Positions 1-8,577 of a stretch of DNA of 64,000 bases are shown in pieces (the first letter of the stretch is position 1; each line of letters opens with the position of its first letter). This stretch comes from Nostocoides_A vanveenii (GTDB lineage Bacteria > Actinomycetota > Actinomycetes > Actinomycetales > Dermatophilaceae). A program made the translations under genes and the position numbers. The notes beneath the pieces were generated by a model. The model was not told the DNA's origin. It saw nothing but the letters and a program-made list of their open reading frames with translations, and did not search any database. The stretch spans positions 1 through 64,000 of the forward strand of contig NZ_BAAAPN010000034.1 of the NCBI RefSeq assembly GCF_039531165.1. The letters run 5' to 3'.

Positions 1-179
1 GCCGACATTTCGCCGCGTCCCTCACGCTCGGCGCGAGCCCGGGTAACCCAGTTGCCCAGGGTCCCCTCATTGACGCCGAGATCGCGCGCGACGGCAGCGA
101 TCGGCTTGTTGGTCTCCTCGACGATCCGTACAGCCCCCTCACGGAACTCACGGTCGTACTTCTAACGTGTCTCAGGCAC
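1..179 (-). pseudogene. IS3-family OrfA (HTH transposase subunit), 5' part, nonsense-mutated
   Basis: Read leftward, this encodes the N-terminus of an IS3-type OrfA: KYDREFREGAVRIVEE, then a helix-turn-helix segment (IAAVARDLGVNEGTLGNWV). In this family OrfA binds the element ends and is joined to OrfB by frameshifting. The likely GTG start is at 179 (V-P-E-T-R). Codon 6 is TAG (162-164) where relatives have K or Q, so this copy looks dead. The rest lies beyond the window edge. The HNH gene to the right lacks its 5' part, so this insertion may have truncated it; I could not identify the IS terminal repeat with certainty. Confidence 0.7.
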
Positions 180-203
180 AGCATCTCCTTATAGCTGATA
201 CCT

Positions 204-785
204 ACACGCTTCGGGGGGAAGTCCACCATCGCCAAAGGCTTCACCCGCGCCACCACCGGCAACGACGCCGACCCGCGCTACCGGATCCCCGAACCCATGG
301 CCCGGCTCGTCCGGTTCCGCGACCGGCAATGCCGCTTCCCCGGCTGCGCGATCAGCTCCCGCTTCTGCGACCTCGACCACGTGATCCCATGGCCCGACGG
401 GCCCACCAGCCCAGCGAACCTGATAGCCCTGTGCCGGCGACACCACCGCCTCAAGCAGACACCCGGCTGGCAGGTCAAGATCCACCCCGACCGAACCGTC
501 ACCTGGACCGACCCGGTCGGCCGCACCCACACCAGCTACCCGAGCGATCACCTCGGCCTCACCGACGACGGGCGAAGCCTGCCCAGCGCCGACTCGACCG
601 CGACCGCCAGCGACGACGCGATCGTGGCCAGCGACGACGAGGACGTGCCTGCCGCTTCGGCGAAGGTGCGCGCCGCCAATTCGACTGTGCCCAAGGGCGA
701 CTCGGAGATGCCCGCCACCGACGAGGCGATCGGTGCCGAACTCAGCCCTCTAGAAGCACACCTGAAGCGTCTCCTCGCGGCCTGA
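204..785 (+). pseudogene. HNH endonuclease of the 13E12/DUF222 repeat type, 3' fragment
   Basis: The frame open from about 204 carries the C-terminal HNH module of the actinobacterial 13E12 repeat proteins: CRFPGC, then CDLDHVIPWPDG and NLIALCRRHHRLK, which contain the zinc cysteines and the H-N-H residues. Full proteins have several hundred residues of DUF222-type sequence before this module; here the frame runs into IS sequence, so the gene is 5'-truncated. An internal ATG at 297 could start a 162-residue peptide, but it would lack part of the fold. The tail is low-complexity and acidic. Such genes are multi-copy in actinomycetes and often recombine with each other. Confidence 0.65.
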
Positions 786-854
786 TTCCCTGCGCCGTCC
801 GCTCCCGCCCGTCGAGGGGCAACGGCTTCACGCCGGTCGTGTCTTCAACGGCAC

Positions 855-1574
855 TCAGAGGTGACCTTCGTCGTGCTGCCCAAGGAAGGGGTCAGCAATC
901 GCGCGTGGGAGGTCTTGAAACCAGCCCGGCGCCAGGCGCTGGAACTCGCTGGGCGCCAATCCATCCGCGCCGGCGGGCAACGCGCCCAGAAGCGGCACGC
1001 CCAGTCCCGCCAGATGGTGGCGATTCGTCCGCTCAATCACCCCGGGCCGGGCGGGCCACGAGCCGATCACCAGTCCCGCGGCGCGCAACCCACGATGGGC
1101 GATCGCCTCCAACGTCAACTCCGTGTGGTTGAGCGTGCCGAGGCCGGCCCGCGTCACGACGATCAGCGGCGCGCGGGCCTCGGCCGCGAGATCGGCGATC
1201 GTCTCTCCCCGACCTCCGAGCTGGACCAGCAGGCCGCCCGCGCCCTCGACGAGCAAAACATCGGCCGCCCCCCGCAGCGCCGGCAGTTGCTCGATCTGCC
1301 TCGTCAGAGACGGGAGCCGGACGCGCTCAATCCGGGCAGCGGGCACCGGGGCCATCGGCTCGGTCAGCCGGAGCCCCTCACTGGTCGACACGTGGGGCAC
1401 CAGTCGTTCGACTTCGGCGACATCCCCGGCCGCACCCGCGGCCACCCCAGTCTGGACCGGCTTGTGCACATGCACCCGTTCGCCGGCCGCGATGAAGGCG
1501 GCGGCAAGGGCGGCGGTCACCACGGTCTTGCCGACCCCCGTGTCAGTGCCCGTGATCAGGAAGGTCCGGCTCAT
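855..1574 (-). CDS. bioD: ATP-dependent dethiobiotin synthetase
   Basis: BioD closes the ureido ring of dethiobiotin from 7,8-diaminopelargonate, CO2 and ATP, the next-to-last step of biotin synthesis, in the cytosol. The 239-residue protein has the family P-loop GTDTGVGKT (residues 9-17), the KPVQTG loop with the catalytic lysine (about K38) and the EGAGG motif (110-114). Length is normal. The start codon overlaps the bioF stop by four bases (1571-1574), so it is probably translationally coupled as the last gene of bioB-A-F-D. Confidence 0.95.
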   Translation of the reverse strand: MSRTFLITGTDTGVGKTVVTAALAAAFIAAGERVHVHKPVQTGVAAGAAGDVAEVERLVPHVSTSEGLRLTEPMAPVPAARIERVRLPSLTRQIEQLPALRGAADVLLVEGAGGLLVQLGGRGETIADLAAEARAPLIVVTRAGLGTLNHTELTLEAIAHRGLRAAGLVIGSWPARPGVIERTNRHHLAGLGVPLLGALPAGADGLAPSEFQRLAPGWFQDLPRAIADPFLGQHDEGHL

Positions 1575-2812
1575 CGCCGGGCGCCTGGGGCTCTTTGCCG
1601 GCTCTCGGTCGGCGTGGCCGTCGGGTCGGATCCCAGACTCGGGGCCGCCCCGCCGGAGCGCGCACTGGGCGCGCTATCGGTGCCCTCCGCGGCACATGCG
1701 GCCGCGAACTCGGCCCGCACGATCTCGGCCGCGGCACGCACCTCATCCAGACCCAGCCCGGCGCAGGCCGTCAGGCGGACGCGCGAGATGCCGTCGGGCA
1801 CCGACGGCGGCCGGAAACAGCCCACCAGAACCCCCCGCTCGCCCGCCCGGTCAGCGGCAACCCGAGCGACCTCAGCGCTCGGGCAGGGGATGGACTGCAC
1901 CGGTCCCGCGGCTCGCGCTATGCCGCACTCCTGCGCGATCACATCGGCATTGGCGTGCAGCCGCCCGACCAACGCCGAATCCGCGGCGATGATCCGGCAC
2001 GCCTGACTCGCACTGGCCGCGGCCGCCGGCGTCAGCCCGGTGTCGAAGATGAAGGTCCGAGCCGTGTTGACCAGATGCTCGCGCAACGCCGACGGCCCGA
2101 GCACCGCACCCCCCTGGGCCCCGAGCGCCTTGCTCATCGTGGCGGTGACAAGGACGTGATCCGCTCCCGCCAGCCCGGCCGCATGCACACCACCACGTCC
2201 GGCGCCCAGCACTCCGATCCCGTGAGCCTCGTCCACGAGCAAGGTCGCGTCGTGGTCCGCACACACCGCCGCAAGCGCCGCGAGATCGGCCACATCGCCC
2301 AGCACGCTGTAGACCGACTCCACGACCACCAGCGCCCGCCCTTCGGTCCGCCCGGCCAGGGCCGAACGGACTGCGTCGACATCCCCATGCGGCACGAAGG
2401 AGACCACCGACTTGCTCAGCCGCGCCGCGTCGTGGATCGATGCGTGGACATGCGCATCGAGCACCAGCAGCAGGTCCGGCCCACCCAACGCCGTGATCGC
2501 CCCGACATTCGCCGCAAACCCACTGGAGAACACCAGCGCGCTCGATGCCCCTGTGAGAGAACAGATCTCAGCTTCAAGCTCTTCGTGCGCGGTTGTCGTT
2601 CCGGTGACCACCCGCGACGCGCGTGCACCCGCGCCATACCGATCGAGTGCCGTATGCCCGGCCCTGACCACCCGTGGATCGCGCGCCAACCCGAGGTAGT
2701 CATTGGACGCGAGGTCGACCGCCCCGGCCCGCACGGTCGTGGCCCGCCGAATGCCTCGCTCGTCCCGCCACGCCGCGCGCGTGGCAAGGAAGGCGCCCAT
2801 CGACCCGTTCAC
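1571..2812 (-). CDS. bioF: 8-amino-7-oxononanoate synthase
   Basis: BioF is the PLP enzyme that condenses pimeloyl thioester with L-alanine to give 8-amino-7-oxononanoate. The 413-residue protein shows the alpha-oxoamine synthase landmarks: SNDYLGLA near residue 37, DEAHGIG (194-200) and the Schiff-base lysine in TMSKALGAQGG (about K228). About 25 extra residues rich in Ala, Pro and Thr follow the normal C-terminus, up to the overlap with bioD. Its own start overlaps the bioA stop by four bases (2809-2812). No gene for pimeloyl chain synthesis is seen in the window. Confidence 0.94.
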   Translation of the reverse strand: MNGSMGAFLATRAAWRDERGIRRATTVRAGAVDLASNDYLGLARDPRVVRAGHTALDRYGAGARASRVVTGTTTAHEELEAEICSLTGASSALVFSSGFAANVGAITALGGPDLLLVLDAHVHASIHDAARLSKSVVSFVPHGDVDAVRSALAGRTEGRALVVVESVYSVLGDVADLAALAAVCADHDATLLVDEAHGIGVLGAGRGGVHAAGLAGADHVLVTATMSKALGAQGGAVLGPSALREHLVNTARTFIFDTGLTPAAAASASQACRIIAADSALVGRLHANADVIAQECGIARAAGPVQSIPCPSAEVARVAADRAGERGVLVGCFRPPSVPDGISRVRLTACAGLGLDEVRAAAEIVRAEFAAACAAEGTDSAPSARSGGAAPSLGSDPTATPTESRQRAPGARR

Positions 2813-4179
2813 GACGCCGACCCGCCGTAAACGTCCGCGACCGCACTGACCATCCCCGCACCGATCGCGGCGAGGTCGGCGTCGCTGCTGATATAGGGCG
2901 GCATCGTGTAGACGAGCCGCCGGAACGGCCGCACCCAGACACCGCGCTCCAGCGCCGCCCGGGTCACCCGCGGAATGTCCACCGACTCCGCCAGTTCGAT
3001 CACGCCGACGGCCCCAAGGACGCGCACCTCACGCACCACCGACAACTCACACGCCGGCGACAACGCCGTCACCAGAGCCGCCTCAATCCGCGGCACATTC
3101 TGCGCCCACCCAGCGACCACCAGATCGAGCGACGCAGACGCAACCGCGCAGGCGAGCGGATTGCCCATGAACGTCGGTCCGTGCAACAGCGCCCGGTGCC
3201 GCGACGCGGCGATGACCTCGGCGACGGGCGAGGACACCACGACCGCACCCAGCGTCATCATCCCCCCGGTCAGCGCCTTGCCGACGCACATGACGTCGGG
3301 AACCACTGCGCCCCAATCACTTCCGAAGAAGCGCCCGGTTCGCCCGAAGCCCGTCGCGATCTCGTCGGCGATCAACACCAGCCCGTATGCCGTGGCCAAC
3401 CGCCGCAGCACCACCAGAGCCTCCGGGGCGTAGACGACCATCCCGCCTGCGCCCTGAAGTACCGGCTCGACGATGATCCCGGCGACGCGGTCGGCAACTT
3501 CCGCGACAACACGCTCGGCCTCAGTGATCCACGAGGCGACCTCGACCGGGTCACTCGCCAACCCCTCGCCAGCGCGCCAGGCGCGCGGCGGACGCAGCAG
3601 AAAGCTCTGTGCCGGAACATAATCCGGGAAGTCGGCATGCATCCCGTCGACGGGGTCGCACACGCTCATCGCGCCGAGAGTGTCACCGTGGTATCCCCCA
3701 CGCAAGGCGAGGAAGCCCGTGCGCTCGGGCCGGCCGAGCGCCTGCTGATACTGGACCGCGACCTTGAGCGCCACCTCGACAGCGACCGATCCGGAGTCGG
3801 CGAGGAAGACATGGTCGAGCCCCGCCGGCGTCAATGCCACCAGCTTCTCGGCGACGCGAACAGCCGGCTCATGCGTCAACCCGCCAAACATCACATGCGA
3901 GAACCGATCGACCTGATCGTGGATCGCCTTGTCCAGCAATGGATTCCGATACCCGTGCAGCACGGCCCACCACGAGCTCATGGCATCGCGGACGTGGAAT
4001 TGCTGACCGTCCTCAGCGACCAGATCCAGCCACACGCCCGCGGCGCCGGTCACGGCATAGAGCGGCGGGCCATCCAGTGGCGCGTAGGGATGCCAGAGCA
4101 GACCCCGGTCGCGAGCGAGGACGTCCGCGGGCTCCACGTCAGGCGTTCGCCGTGACAGCCGTCCCGGCGCCCCGCTCAC
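2809..4179 (-). CDS. bioA: adenosylmethionine-8-amino-7-oxononanoate aminotransferase
   Basis: BioA transfers the amino group of S-adenosylmethionine to 8-amino-7-oxononanoate to form 7,8-diaminopelargonate. The 456-residue class-III aminotransferase contains LLWHPYAP at the substrate end, SSWWAVLHGY, GGYHGDTLGAMSVCD, the PLP aspartate in ADEIATGFGRTG (about D272) and the PLP lysine in VGKALTGG (about K301). The W-H-P-Y and S-S-W-W signatures separate BioA from other class-III transaminases. The GTG start at 4179 lies inside the 3' end of bioB (41-bp overlap). Confidence 0.95.
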   Translation of the reverse strand: MSGAPGRLSRRTPDVEPADVLARDRGLLWHPYAPLDGPPLYAVTGAAGVWLDLVAEDGQQFHVRDAMSSWWAVLHGYRNPLLDKAIHDQVDRFSHVMFGGLTHEPAVRVAEKLVALTPAGLDHVFLADSGSVAVEVALKVAVQYQQALGRPERTGFLALRGGYHGDTLGAMSVCDPVDGMHADFPDYVPAQSFLLRPPRAWRAGEGLASDPVEVASWITEAERVVAEVADRVAGIIVEPVLQGAGGMVVYAPEALVVLRRLATAYGLVLIADEIATGFGRTGRFFGSDWGAVVPDVMCVGKALTGGMMTLGAVVVSSPVAEVIAASRHRALLHGPTFMGNPLACAVASASLDLVVAGWAQNVPRIEAALVTALSPACELSVVREVRVLGAVGVIELAESVDIPRVTRAALERGVWVRPFRRLVYTMPPYISSDADLAAIGAGMVSAVADVYGGSAS

Positions 4180-5206
4180 GGATCACCGGGTGGGTCAAGC
4201 CGGCCTCGGCCGTGGCGTCCCCGGGCACCTGCCCGACGATCTGCCAGCCGCCGTCGGCGATCATCGCCAGATCGTCCTGGGCCGCCTGCCCCTGCGACGT
4301 CAGGTAATCGCCGAGGAAGAGCGAGTTGGCCAGATGCAACGCCAGCGGCTGCAGGGTGCGCAGGTGCATCTCACGACCACCCGCCATGCGCACCTCCCGG
4401 TCGGGGCAGGCGAAGCGGGCCAGCGCGAGGATGCGCATCGCCCGCTGCGGAGTGAGATTCCAGTCCTGCCCGAGGGGCGTGCCTTCGAACGGCATCAGGA
4501 AATTGACCGGGATGGAATCGGAGTCCAGCGCACGCAGCGCAAAGATCGCCTCGACGATCTCCTCATCGCTCTCACCCATGCCGACGATCAGCCCGGAGCA
4601 CGCGGCCATTCCCGAGTGCTTGGCGGCGTCGATGGTCTCGACGCGATCGGCATAGGTGTGCGTTGAGCAGATCTCCTCGTAGCGCGACTCGGAGGTGTTG
4701 ATGTTGTGGTTGTAGGCGTCGACGCCGGCCTCGCGCAGGGCATCGGCCTGGCCGGTCTTGAGCAACCCGAGGCAGGCGCAAACCTCGACCTGCGGGTGGT
4801 CGGCCTTGATCTTGCCGACGATGTCCCCGACCCGCTCGATGTCGCGATTGCTCGGCCCGCGCCCACTGGCCACCAGACAGACCCGCGACGCCCCACCCTG
4901 GATGCCGTGGCTCGCCTGATCCACGGCCTGATCGGGCTTCAGCCAGCTGTACTTCAGGATCGGCGCCTCGGACCCCACCCGCTGCGAGCAGTAGCCGCAG
5001 TCCTCCGGGCACAGGCCGGACTTGAGGTTGACCAGATAGTTGACCTTGACCAGCCGCCCGAAGTGGGAGCGCCGCAGCCGCGCACCGGCAGCGACCAGCT
5101 CGAGCAGTTCCTCATCCCGCGAGCGAAGAATCGCGAGCGCTTGGTCGGTGGTCAGCGTGCCGCCGGCCAGTTGCTGGTCGGCGAGGGCGGCGAAGTCGGT
5201 CGACAC
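4139..5206 (-). CDS. bioB: biotin synthase (radical SAM)
   Basis: BioB inserts sulfur into dethiobiotin to make biotin, using a [4Fe-4S]-SAM cluster and an auxiliary Fe-S cluster. The radical SAM motif CPEDCGYC is at about residues 66-73, followed by YNHNINTSE and the C-terminal barrel strands, as in BioB. The open frame reaches a TTG at 5254, but the better start is GTG 5206 (V-S-T-D-F): a -10-like TAGGGT (5214-5219) ends seven bases before it, matching the leaderless arrangement of other genes here. This gives about 355 residues, the usual length. It is the first gene of the biotin run, 44 bp after the upstream radical SAM gene. Confidence 0.94.
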   Translation of the reverse strand: MSTDFAALADQQLAGGTLTTDQALAILRSRDEELLELVAAGARLRRSHFGRLVKVNYLVNLKSGLCPEDCGYCSQRVGSEAPILKYSWLKPDQAVDQASHGIQGGASRVCLVASGRGPSNRDIERVGDIVGKIKADHPQVEVCACLGLLKTGQADALREAGVDAYNHNINTSESRYEEICSTHTYADRVETIDAAKHSGMAACSGLIVGMGESDEEIVEAIFALRALDSDSIPVNFLMPFEGTPLGQDWNLTPQRAMRILALARFACPDREVRMAGGREMHLRTLQPLALHLANSLFLGDYLTSQGQAAQDDLAMIADGGWQIVGQVPGDATAEAGLTHPVIRERGAGTAVTANA

Positions 5207-5250
5207 GCTCGTCACCCTACCCGCGACACCCACGGTGGGCCGTCCACGTC

Positions 5251-6693
5251 TCAACCGAGTGCGAGCGCCGAGGCCTCCCGCGACGCGGTCGCCCGAGCGA
5301 TCGCCGCGTCATGGGCCGCGAGGGCGTCGCCCTGCTCGCGCCACCACGCCTGGCCGTCGGCGGGCAGGGTGTAGATCGGGTCGTAATAGACGTATTCGCG
5401 CGACAGCGCGTCGACATCCTCGGCCTCGATCGAGGTCCGATAGTTCTTGCGCCAGAACGACATTCCGCGCACCCGGTCATACGAGTCCTCTTGGTGGACC
5501 CACCGCTTGCCGACGAAAGGCACGTCGCAGACGATCCGCGGCGTGGCGAAGCCGGGCAGGTAGCCGAGGATCGCGTGCTGCAACTCCTGGGCCTCCTGCA
5601 GCGACAAGCGCCAGTGCTCGCTGAACGGGATCATGTCGCACATATAGAAGTAGTACGGCGTGATCATCGCGTTGTCCTGTAACGCGAAACACAGGTCGAG
5701 CAAGTCGACGCTGGTGTCATTCACGCCGCGCATGAGCACGCCCTGGTTGCGGACATCGCGCACCCCCGCCTCCAACATGGCCTTGGCCGCCTCGGCGACC
5801 AAGGGGGTAACCGACTCCGCGTGATTGACGTGCGTATGAATGGCCAGGGACACCCCGCGTGCGCGCGCCTTCGCCGCGACGCGCCCAACACCCTCGACGA
5901 CATCGTCCTGGAGCCAATGCTGCGGCAGCCCCATCAGTGCCTTGGTCGCCAGCCGGATGTCGCGGATGTTCTCGATGTTCAGCAGCTTGTCGAGGAAGCC
6001 TTCGAGGTTCTTCCAGGGCATATTCGCCACATCGCCCCCCGAGACGACGACATCGCGCACCGCCGGCGTGCGTTGCAGGTAGTCGAGCATCGCGGCATAT
6101 CGGTCGACGGGCTTGCCCTGCAGTTTGAGCTTGGCGATCTGGGGAGTCGAGTTGCCGACGAGATCCATTCGCGTACAATGCCCGCAATATTGCGGGCAGG
6201 TCGGCAGCATCTCCGCGAGCACCTTGGTCGGGTAGCGGTGGGTCAGGCCCTCGACCGCCCACATGTCGTGCTCGTGCAGCGAGTCGCGGGAGGCGAAGGG
6301 GTGCGACGGCCAGTCGGAGCGGCGGTCGGAGAAGACGGGAAGCATGTAGCGCCGCACTGGGTCGGCGCGGAAGGCGTCGGTGAACTCCGCACCCGCGGCC
6401 GGCAGCTCCCCGAGTGTCGACACCATCGTGTTGAGCATCTGCGGCGGCAGCAGCATCGACATCGTCGCCCGCTCGCCCTGGTCGCGTTCGAGGTCGGCAT
6501 AGAAGTCATCGGTGAGCAGATCGCCCATCACCTCGCGCAGCTGCGCGAGGTTCTTCACACAGTGCGCGCGCTGCCACTGCGCGCTGCGCCAGTCGGCCTG
6601 GGAGACCTCGCGCCACCCGGAGAACCGGCGCCAGTCCGGCTCGACCAGCTCGCGCTGACGATAGGCGTAGGGCTGCTCGACGGACGTTGTCAT
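5251..6693 (-). CDS. kamA: KamA-family radical SAM protein (lysine 2,3-aminomutase)
   Basis: Lysine 2,3-aminomutase converts L-lysine to L-beta-lysine with SAM, an iron-sulfur cluster and PLP. The radical SAM triad CPQYCGHC is at about residues 166-173. It is followed by the family landmarks VVSGGDVANMP, IHTHVNHAESVT, RNQGVLMRGVND and YYFYMCDM, and the C-terminal PRIVCDVPFVGKRW likely holds the PLP lysine. It is longer (480 residues) than clostridial KamA because of an N-terminal extension. ATG 6693 is chosen because a TATCCT hexamer (6701-6706) ends seven bases upstream. The divergent neighbour is kdd, from the same lysine route. Substrate specificity is inferred; other KamA homologues act on glutamate or elongation factor P. 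Confidence 0.82.
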   Translation of the reverse strand: MTTSVEQPYAYRQRELVEPDWRRFSGWREVSQADWRSAQWQRAHCVKNLAQLREVMGDLLTDDFYADLERDQGERATMSMLLPPQMLNTMVSTLGELPAAGAEFTDAFRADPVRRYMLPVFSDRRSDWPSHPFASRDSLHEHDMWAVEGLTHRYPTKVLAEMLPTCPQYCGHCTRMDLVGNSTPQIAKLKLQGKPVDRYAAMLDYLQRTPAVRDVVVSGGDVANMPWKNLEGFLDKLLNIENIRDIRLATKALMGLPQHWLQDDVVEGVGRVAAKARARGVSLAIHTHVNHAESVTPLVAEAAKAMLEAGVRDVRNQGVLMRGVNDTSVDLLDLCFALQDNAMITPYYFYMCDMIPFSEHWRLSLQEAQELQHAILGYLPGFATPRIVCDVPFVGKRWVHQEDSYDRVRGMSFWRKNYRTSIEAEDVDALSREYVYYDPIYTLPADGQAWWREQGDALAAHDAAIARATASREASALALG

Positions 6694-6700
6694 GCGTGAC

Positions 6701-6706
6701 AGGATA
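6701..6706 (-). promoter_or_regulatory. -10-like hexamer for kamA, leaderless spacing
   Basis: Reading leftward, TATCCT is followed by seven bases and then ATG 6693, with no purine-rich ribosome site between. This spacing puts the transcript start at or next to the start codon. No clear -35 is visible. Confidence 0.45.
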
Positions 6707-6783
6707 GACAGAGGAATTGCGTTTGAGCCACCCTGTGCGCGCAAGACTTCTCGTCAGAGCGCACTCGATGAGGAGATTTTGCC

Positions 6784-7953
6784 GTGAACCCCGAGGCTGA
6801 CGCCACCGCGACCGAGTCCTCTCCCGTGGGCATCCACCGCGTCCTCGAGCCTGTCGGCTCCGCCCTGCCACAGGCCGCTCGCCGGCTCGACGCCCGCCCC
6901 GAGTTGTGGCCCGATGAGGTCCGCATCGATGTCGAGACGCTCAATCTCGACGCCGCGTCCTACCGCCAACTCGCCGAGGCGAACACCGTCAACGGCGTCC
7001 TGGACACCGACGCCCTGCGCGATCAGGTGCTCGACATCATCGCCACCCGCGGCAAGATGCAGAACCCCGTCACCGGCTCCGGCGGCATGCTCATCGGCAC
7101 CGTCGCCGAGGTCGGGCCGCAGTCGACCCTCGGGCTGAGCGTGGGCGACCGCGTCGCCACCCTCGTTTCGCTCTCGCTCACCCCGCTCGTGATCACCGAC
7201 GCGTTGGCGCGTTGGGACGGGCGCGAGGAACGCGTCCCCGCCGACGGTCACGCCATTCTCTTCGGCCGCTCCATCGCCGCGGTGCTCCCAGGCGACCTCG
7301 CCCCCGAGTTCGCGCTGATGGTGATGGACGTATGCGGCGCCCCCGCCCTCGTGCGCCGCGTCGTCGGGACGTATGCCGGGGGAGGAGCCGGCCCGTTCGG
7401 GCGCCCCGAGCCCATCGACTCGCCCGACGAACTCGCGCACGGCGGCGCGTCGATGCGTGCGGAAGCCCCACCCGCGGGCCCTACCGTGCTCGTGCTCGGC
7501 GGCGCCGGGAAGTCCGGTTCCCTCGCGCTGGCCGCAGCCGCCGATGCGGGCGCGGGGCGGCGGATCGCGGTGGTGCCCAACCAACTCGAAGCCGACCGCT
7601 TGCGCGCGACCGAACTCGCCGACGAGATTGTCATCGCCGACGCGCGCTCGCCGCTCGGACTGGCCACCGCCGTGGAAGCGGCCGGCGGGCCGGCCGACAT
7701 CACGGTTGTCTGCGTCGACGTTCCCGGTTGTGAGCAGCCTGCACTCTTGAGCACGGCTCAGGGCGGCACCGTGATCTTCTTCTCGATGGCGACCAACTTC
7801 GCCGCGGCGGCGCTGGGCGCCGAGGGCCTGGCTGCCGATGTCACGATGCTGGTGGGCAATGGCTATGTCCCCGGGCACGCGGCATACGCCCTGGATCTGG
7901 TGCGTCGCAATGCCGACGTCCGGGCGCTCTTCGAGGCCCGCCTGACGCTCTGA
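6784..7953 (+). CDS. kdd: L-erythro-3,5-diaminohexanoate dehydrogenase
   Basis: Kdd oxidatively deaminates 3,5-diaminohexanoate to 3-keto-5-aminohexanoate with NAD(P) in lysine fermentation. The 389-residue protein resembles this medium-chain-dehydrogenase-like family: an N-terminal segment with RKL-type spacing, KMQNPVTGSGGMLIGTV around residues 95-110, and a Rossmann loop VLVLGGAGKSGSLA near residue 238. The GTG start is preceded by a good ribosome site (AGGAG, about 6771-6775). It is divergent from kamA across 90 bp, which supports the lysine assignment. kamD, kamE and kal lie 8 kb to the right. Confidence 0.82.
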   Translation: MNPEADATATESSPVGIHRVLEPVGSALPQAARRLDARPELWPDEVRIDVETLNLDAASYRQLAEANTVNGVLDTDALRDQVLDIIATRGKMQNPVTGSGGMLIGTVAEVGPQSTLGLSVGDRVATLVSLSLTPLVITDALARWDGREERVPADGHAILFGRSIAAVLPGDLAPEFALMVMDVCGAPALVRRVVGTYAGGGAGPFGRPEPIDSPDELAHGGASMRAEAPPAGPTVLVLGGAGKSGSLALAAAADAGAGRRIAVVPNQLEADRLRATELADEIVIADARSPLGLATAVEAAGGPADITVVCVDVPGCEQPALLSTAQGGTVIFFSMATNFAAAALGAEGLAADVTMLVGNGYVPGHAAYALDLVRRNADVRALFEARLTL

Positions 7954-8041
7954 CTGCCCTCCTAATCTGGTGGTGTGACATCCGCACGGGGCCGGACATC
8001 TCTGGGTGTGAACATCCCGATGATGCGACGCGGAGGCGACG

Positions 8042-8577
8042 ATGCGTGAGGATCAGTTCGACGCCGCCTTCCGCACGCTCGCGCCGCGTGTCTACGCCTA
8101 CGCCCGGCGGCACATCGACCTCGCCGAGTGCAAAGACGTGGTCGCCGAGACCTTCCTGATCGCTTGGCGGCGCCTCGGCGAGGTGCCGGAGCAGCCCCTC
8201 CCCTAGCTGGTCGTCACGGCACGGCATGTCATTGCCAACCGTCTCCGTGGCCGAAGGCGCGCCGAATCCCTTTGGCAGCAAGCGGTTCGGCCTATTGGCA
8301 CCAGCCGGCGAGCGTCGCTCCGGCCGAGATCGTCGCCGAGCGCGATGCCTTGATCGGTGCGTTCGCCGCCTGCAGCCCCGCCGAACGCGAGGCGCTGCTG
8401 CTCACCGCGTGGGACGGATTGACGTATGCCGAGGCCGCTGCCGTCCTCGGCTGTAGCGAGCACGCCTTGACCGTTCGCATCAGTCGCGGCCGTGCCCGGC
8501 TGACCCAAACTCCGCGATCCGCGGACCACCCGCACGCCACTGCCCCATCCCTTCGTCTCGTGGAGGACCTGCCATGA
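8042..8577 (+). pseudogene. ECF-type sigma-70 factor, broken by a stop and a frameshift
   Basis: The frame starting at ATG 8042 encodes sigma region 2 (VVAETFLIAWRRLGEVPE) and then hits TAG at 8204-8206, where TGG (Trp) would read on into LVVTARHVIANRLRGRRR. The region 4 part (SPAEREALLLTAWDGLTYAEAAAVLG, then SEHALTVRISRGRARL) is in another frame, so a frameshift lies near 8280-8300. With two lesions the gene cannot make a working factor unless the sequence has errors. The next gene, normally its functional partner, is broken as well. Confidence 0.8.

Noticed and set aside
861..4155. Two long rightward frames opposite bioD, bioF and bioA
   Set aside because: Arg/Pro-rich antisense shadows; the leftward frames carry full family motifs.
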